Source: Streptomyces flaveus (GTDB taxonomy: Bacteria; Actinomycetota; Actinomycetes; Streptomycetales; Streptomycetaceae). Taken from it: 64,000 nucleotides of DNA. The number at the start of each line of letters is the position of its first letter. Position 1 is the stretch's first letter. Shown in pieces: positions 60,405 to 64,000 of the stretch. The notes below the pieces were generated by a model. That model saw only the letters and a list, made by a program, of their open reading frames with translations, was not told the DNA's origin and ran no database searches. A program made the translations under genes and the position numbers. The stretch lies in NCBI RefSeq assembly GCF_014647675.1, contig NZ_BMPQ01000009.1, positions 29,110 through 93,109 of the forward strand. Reading direction: 5' to 3'.

Positions 60405-61994
60405 ATGAAGAAGAGAGCAACCGCTCTGTGCGGTGCTGCCGCCGTGCTGGCCGGGTTGATGACCGCGGTCCCGGCCGACGCGAACGCGGGCGCCGCGACC
60501 GCGCCGCGCACCAGCCAATCCGCCCCCGCGGCAAAGCTCACCTGGAAGAAGTGCGGCACCGAGGACTATCCGACGCTCCAGTGCGCGTCCCTCAAAGTGC
60601 CGCTCAACCACTCGAACCCGCACAGCAAGAGCATCACGCTCGCACTGTCGCGGGTCCCGCACACCTCGAAGACGTACCAGGGACCGCTCCTTGTGAACCC
60701 GGGCGGTCCCGGCGGCAGCGGTCTCTCGCTCGCCGGGTTCGTCGCCTCCTCGCTGCCGAAGGAGGTGGCGGCGCAGTACGACGTCATCGGCTTCGACCCG
60801 CGCGGCGTCGGCGCCAGCAAGCCCGCACTGGACTGCAAGCCGGGGCACTTCGCGCCGGTCCGCCCCGACTCCGTGCCGCGCACCCGCGCCCTCGAGAAGG
60901 CCAACCTCGCCCGGGCAAAGGCTTTCGCCGAGGCGTGCGGCAAGAAGTACGCGGACGTGCTGCCGTACATCGACACGGTGAGCGCGGTCCGTGACATGGA
61001 CGCCATCCGGCGCGCGCTCGGCGCGAAGAAGATCAACTACTTCGGATACTCGTACGGCACCTACCTGGGCGCCGTGTACGCGAAGCTCTACCCGGAGCGG
61101 GTACGGCGCCTGGTGCTCGACTCCATCGTCGACCCCACCGGTGTCTGGTACGACGACAACATCGATCAGGACTACGCCTTCGACACCCGCCACAAGGCCT
61201 TCATGGCGTGGGTCGCCAAGTACAACGCGACGTACAAGCTCGGCACCGATCCGGCGAAGATCGAGGCCAAGTGGTACGCGATGCGGGCGGCGCTGGCGAA
61301 GAAGCCCGCGGACAACACGGTGGGCGCTTCCGAGTTGGAGGACACGTTCCTCCCCGGCGGCTACTACAACGGCTACTGGCCTTATCTCGCCGAGGCGTTC
61401 GCGGCGTACGTGAACGACAAGAACGACGACCCGCTGGTCGAGGCGTACCAGAACTTCGCCGCCATCGACGCCGCGGGCGACAACGGCTACAGCGTCTACA
61501 CCGCTGTGGAGTGCCGTGACGCGCCATGGCCCCGCGACTGGAACCAGTGGCGCCACGACAACTGGAAGGTGCACAAGAAGGCGCCGTTCATGGCCTGGAA
61601 CAATGCCTGGTACAACGCGCCGTGCGCGTTCTGGCCGACGGATTCACTCGACCCTGTCGACGTCTCCAACGACTCGCTGCCGCCGGCGCTGCTGTTCCAG
61701 GCGACCGACGACGCGGCCACCCCGTACGAGGGCGGTGTCACGGTCCATCACCTGCTGCGCGGCTCCAGCCTGGTCGTCGAGCAGGGTGGTGGGAACCACG
61801 GCATCACGCTGGGCGGGAACACCTGCCTCGACAAGCACCTGGCGACGTACCTGGCCACCGGCAAGGTGCCACGCGGCGACGGCGAGGCCGACGCGGTGTG
61901 CGAGACGCTGCCCGATCCCGAGCCGCTGAGCGCGCAGGAGGCCTCGAGTTCGCGCGGCGCGACGCTGCACGGGATGCTGGGATTCCGGGGCTGA
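60405..61994 (+). CDS. Secreted alpha/beta hydrolase, tripeptidyl aminopeptidase-like
   Basis: A 529-residue exported peptidase. Signal peptide MKKRATALCGAAAVLAGLMT ending near VPADANAGA. Alpha/beta-hydrolase core: LLVNPGGPGGSGLSLAGF (oxyanion loop), nucleophile in YFGYSYGTYLG (GxSxG), Asp in FQATDDAATPYEGG and His in GGGNHGITLGG; the C-terminal part is the TAP-like domain. Streptomyces Tap enzymes remove tripeptides from secreted proteins. GGGAGG lies six bases before the ATG at 60405; a TTG one codon earlier is also open. Confidence 0.9.
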   Translation: MKKRATALCGAAAVLAGLMTAVPADANAGAATAPRTSQSAPAAKLTWKKCGTEDYPTLQCASLKVPLNHSNPHSKSITLALSRVPHTSKTYQGPLLVNPGGPGGSGLSLAGFVASSLPKEVAAQYDVIGFDPRGVGASKPALDCKPGHFAPVRPDSVPRTRALEKANLARAKAFAEACGKKYADVLPYIDTVSAVRDMDAIRRALGAKKINYFGYSYGTYLGAVYAKLYPERVRRLVLDSIVDPTGVWYDDNIDQDYAFDTRHKAFMAWVAKYNATYKLGTDPAKIEAKWYAMRAALAKKPADNTVGASELEDTFLPGGYYNGYWPYLAEAFAAYVNDKNDDPLVEAYQNFAAIDAAGDNGYSVYTAVECRDAPWPRDWNQWRHDNWKVHKKAPFMAWNNAWYNAPCAFWPTDSLDPVDVSNDSLPPALLFQATDDAATPYEGGVTVHHLLRGSSLVVEQGGGNHGITLGGNTCLDKHLATYLATGKVPRGDGEADAVCETLPDPEPLSAQEASSSRGATLHGMLGFRG

Positions 61995-62067
61995 GCTTCG
62001 GTATGTGAGGTGTGAGCAGTGGCTGCCCGTCGGGGGCGTTGTCAGTGCCGTGGTGCACGATTGATCC

Positions 62068-62466
62068 ATGGCCGAACTGACCCGCATTCCCGCCCCCGAC
62101 GGGGTCGCCCCCGCCGCCGCGTACTCACACGTCGTCATCGGCACAGGCCGCTTCGTGGCGATCTCGGGACAGGTGGCGCTGGACGAGGACGGCAAACTCG
62201 TCGGCGAGAACGACCCGGCGGCCCAGGCCCGCCAGACCTTCGAGAACCTGCGCCGCTGTCTGGCCGCCGCCGGGGCGACGTTCGACGACGTGATCAAACT
62301 GACCTACTACGTCACGGACATGGCCCACATACCGGCCGTCCGCGCGGCCCGCGACGCCTGCATATCCCCCGACCACCTCCCGGCGTCCACGGCCGTGCAG
62401 GTCGCCGGCCTGGTGCGCCCGGATTTCCTGATGGAGATCGAGGCGTACGCGGTCGTGGGCGAGTAA
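62068..62466 (+). CDS. RidA-family deaminase
   Basis: A 132-residue YjgF/YER057c/UK114 protein: YSHVVIGTGRFVAISGQVAL, TFDDVIKLTYYVTDMAHIPA, and the diagnostic Arg in LPASTAVQVAGLVRPDFLME is represented by the RP element. RidA hydrolyses reactive enamine or imine intermediates from PLP enzymes. The ATG follows a weak ribosome site. Convergent with the HEAT-repeat gene. Confidence 0.88.
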   Translation: MAELTRIPAPDGVAPAAAYSHVVIGTGRFVAISGQVALDEDGKLVGENDPAAQARQTFENLRRCLAAAGATFDDVIKLTYYVTDMAHIPAVRAARDACISPDHLPASTAVQVAGLVRPDFLMEIEAYAVVGE

Positions 62467-62483
62467 GCCAACTCCAGATCCGC

Positions 62484-63074
62484 CTACCGAGGAGCCCGCT
62501 GCACCGGCAACCGCTTGAGCGCCCCCGCAGCAGCCTGCGCCAGCGGAGGATGCGCAAGCGCCTCGTTCAAAACCGCGCGAGCGCGCTCGTCGCCCAACGC
62601 ACCCAGCCCCTCCACACACGCAAGCGCCACCCGCCGATACGGATCATGCGGCCGAAACCGCCGCGCCAGCGTGGTGATCAGCGCAGGCACGGCCTCAGGA
62701 GCACGCAACTCGACCAACAGCCGCACCGGATGAAGTGCATAGGCAACCCGCAGCTCATTGGTGGCAAGAGCAGCCGCCGCACGCGCGGTACGTGGATCCC
62801 CGAGCCGCGCCAGCGCATACGCAGCGGACGCGCACCGCTGCGGATCGCGATGATTGAGCAGCAGAACAAGCGTCTCGAAGGCCCGCCGATCCCCGGCAAG
62901 CCCGAGCCGGAACGCCGCCAACTCCCGTGCCCACAGCGGTTGCTGGGGCGCGGTGAGCACACCGGCCAGCTCATCGAGATCACCGGTCGCAACAAGACGT
63001 TCGTAGGCGAACGCCGCCCTGGCCCCCGCCTCGTGCCGTAAGCGCCCAGTGAGCGACCGCAACTCTTCGTCCAT
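62484..63074 (-). CDS. HEAT-repeat protein
   Basis: A 196-residue all-helical protein composed of about five HEAT-type repeats, e.g. LWARELAAFRLGLAGDRRAF, RCASAAYALARLGDPRTARA, RVALACVEGLGALGDERARA. These form a solenoid for protein binding. No catalytic motif. Partner unknown. ATG at 63074. Confidence 0.8.
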   Translation of the reverse strand: MDEELRSLTGRLRHEAGARAAFAYERLVATGDLDELAGVLTAPQQPLWARELAAFRLGLAGDRRAFETLVLLLNHRDPQRCASAAYALARLGDPRTARAAAALATNELRVAYALHPVRLLVELRAPEAVPALITTLARRFRPHDPYRRVALACVEGLGALGDERARAVLNEALAHPPLAQAAAGALKRLPVQRAPR

Positions 63075-63440
63075 GGCGCGAGCCTATCCGCGACGTACGT
63101 CACATAATCGCGACTCTTCCACACACTGGCGCGCTCGTTACCCGCGAGTTAAGCTCAATCGAGCGAGTTACCCACTCGCACATCTGCTTGCGGTGGCCTG
63201 GTGACGCAGCCGCCGTGAGTGTCAGTCGGTTCGGTACTTCAGGTACCTCAGTACGACATGGCTCCGGGACAGGGCCGGTCGATCTCACCGCCTCGCGGGC
63301 TTGCGTGTCTCGCCCGCGGACGGCACCGGGCGTGTGCGCTTCGTAGCCCGGCCCCACACCCGCACAACTCCCGCACTGTGTGCGCCTGTCGGCGTATCCG
63401 GATGCGTCCCTCAGTCGTCACTCATCCCTGGAGTCCCGTG
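63075..63440. other. 366-base divergent intergenic region
   Basis: Lies between the HEAT-repeat gene (minus) and the acyl-CoA dehydrogenase gene (plus). A perfect six-pair inverted repeat GCGAGT-TACCC-ACTCGC occurs at 63163-63179. GCGAGTTA occurs twice (63144-63151 and 63163-63170), suggesting a regulator site. Otherwise no open frame with a ribosome site, no RNA gene and no strong hairpin was recognised. The region is less GC-rich than its surroundings. Confidence 0.5.
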
Positions 63441-64000
63441 ATGGCCACTCCCCTGTCCGACACCTCTCCCTCCCCGCTCAAGACCGTCGCCGTGGTCGGC
63501 CTCGGCACGATGGGCACCGGCATCGCCGAGGTCCTCGCCCGGGCCGGCCGCGAGGTCGTCGGCATCGACATCAGTGAGTCCGCCGCCGCCCAGGCCCACG
63601 CCGCGCTCGAGGCCTCGACCGCCCGCGGAGTGCAGCGCGAGCGGCTCACCGAGCAGGAGCGCGAGAAGGTCCTCGCCCGCTTCCACACCTCCACCGATCT
63701 GCGCGCTGCGGTCGACGCCGACCTGGTGATCGAGGTGGCCCCGGAGTCGTACGAGGTCAAGCGGCAGATCTTCCGTGAGCTCGACGGCATCGTGCGCCCG
63801 GAGACGATCCTGGCGACCGGCACCAACGCCCTCTCGGTCACCCGTCTCGCCGCCGACTCGGCCCGGCCCGAGCGCGTTCTCGGGCTGCACTTCTTCAACC
63901 CGGCGCCCGCGATGAAGCTCGTCGAGGTCGTCTCCTCCGTGCTGACCTCGCCGGGCGCCGTCGCCGCCGTCACGGATCTCGCCCTCGAGCTGGGCAAGGA
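63441..64000 (+). CDS. 3-hydroxybutyryl-CoA dehydrogenase, 3' end outside window
   Basis: The first 186 codons are present. Rossmann motif VAVVGLGTMGTGIAEVLARA, then DIS at the second strand, and the family segments LVIEVAPESYEVKRQIFREL, TNALSVTRLA and VLGLHFFNPAPAMKLVEVV with the catalytic His and Asn context. It reduces acetoacetyl-CoA or oxidises 3-hydroxyacyl-CoA in fatty-acid or PHB-type metabolism. GGAG lies seven bases before the ATG. Full-length Streptomyces relatives are longer (often about 590 residues, two-domain), so the missing part may be large. Confidence 0.9.
   Translation, partial: MATPLSDTSPSPLKTVAVVGLGTMGTGIAEVLARAGREVVGIDISESAAAQAHAALEASTARGVQRERLTEQEREKVLARFHTSTDLRAAVDADLVIEVAPESYEVKRQIFRELDGIVRPETILATGTNALSVTRLAADSARPERVLGLHFFNPAPAMKLVEVVSSVLTSPGAVAAVTDLALELGK

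Noticed and set aside
55874..63440. tRNA or other structured RNA gene in the gaps
   Set aside because: No cloverleaf with T-loop GTTCRA and anticodon stem could be found in the gaps of this or other regions.

Overview
The base composition (very GC-rich, strong third-position G/C bias), the gene families (Scr1-type XRE regulator, GvpO-A-F-G-Y-Z-J-L-S-K gas vesicle cluster, SigB/SigF-type sigma factor, F420 enzymes, DUF2795, DUF5709 and DUF6158 proteins) and the dispersed intergenic repeats all point to a Streptomyces chromosome or a very close relative. No rRNA, tRNA, CRISPR array, complete insertion sequence or prophage was seen. The window holds about 62 protein-coding genes. It is mostly chromosome-style sequence with a long stress-related stretch in the middle.

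Region 1 (1-16 kb) is mixed. It has several small regulators (ArsR-like, Scr1/XRE, HxlR), a DUF234-type ATPase beside a DUF397 remnant and a three-CxxC zinc-ribbon protein, and a second-type dnaK with a HAIR-like HspR site. It also has an OsmC peroxidase, a holin/alkaline-phosphatase fusion, a resolvase-like mini-protein, a metallo-beta-lactamase (MBL) hydrolase/DedA pair, and an unusual three-gene operon: Pro/Glu-rich surface protein, aminotransferase-fold protein with no lysine at all, UlaG-like MBL hydrolase.

Region 2 (15.5-28.5 kb) looks like a general-stress block. It contains a GAF-ANTAR antiterminator, a PAS-GAF sensor, a SigB/SigF-family sigma factor and a pyruvate-oxidase-like TPP enzyme. 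These are followed by a run of small stress-type genes: DUF2795, CBS pair, DJ-1/PfpI, DUF6158, baeRF-like, ABC-F, PAP2-diacylglycerol-kinase fusion, methyltransferase and a hydrophobic peptide. Sequences of the form GNNT-N14/15-GGGTAC, the promoter type used by the SigB family in Streptomyces, sit in front of several of these genes.

Region 3 (28.5-44 kb) carries the ten-gene gas vesicle cluster on the minus strand, almost every junction being a 4-bp stop/start overlap. Upstream of it are a LigD-type primase-polymerase, a transketolase and a type II NADH dehydrogenase with a long disordered tail, all on the same strand. An F420-dependent oxidoreductase, a visibly damaged enolase-superfamily gene, a short-chain dehydrogenase, a holin-family membrane protein, a VOC protein, DUF5709 and a GNAT follow.

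Region 4 (44-55 kb) is one long minus-strand block. It has a hydroxyproline catabolic set (FAD oxidase, 2Fe-2S subunit, FAD/BFD subunit, deaminase of the DHDPS family, 4-hydroxyproline epimerase, GntR regulator) followed by a tight four-gene peptidase operon (M55, M20, S9, S66). Together they suggest scavenging of proline- or hydroxyproline-rich peptides.

Region 5 (55-64 kb) has a methyltransferase, a PAS-GAF-PP2C-HATPase phosphatase, an SRPBCC protein, a radical SAM protein with a LexA-type SOS box, a secreted tripeptidyl aminopeptidase-like hydrolase, RidA, a HEAT-repeat protein and a 3-hydroxybutyryl-CoA dehydrogenase that runs off the window.
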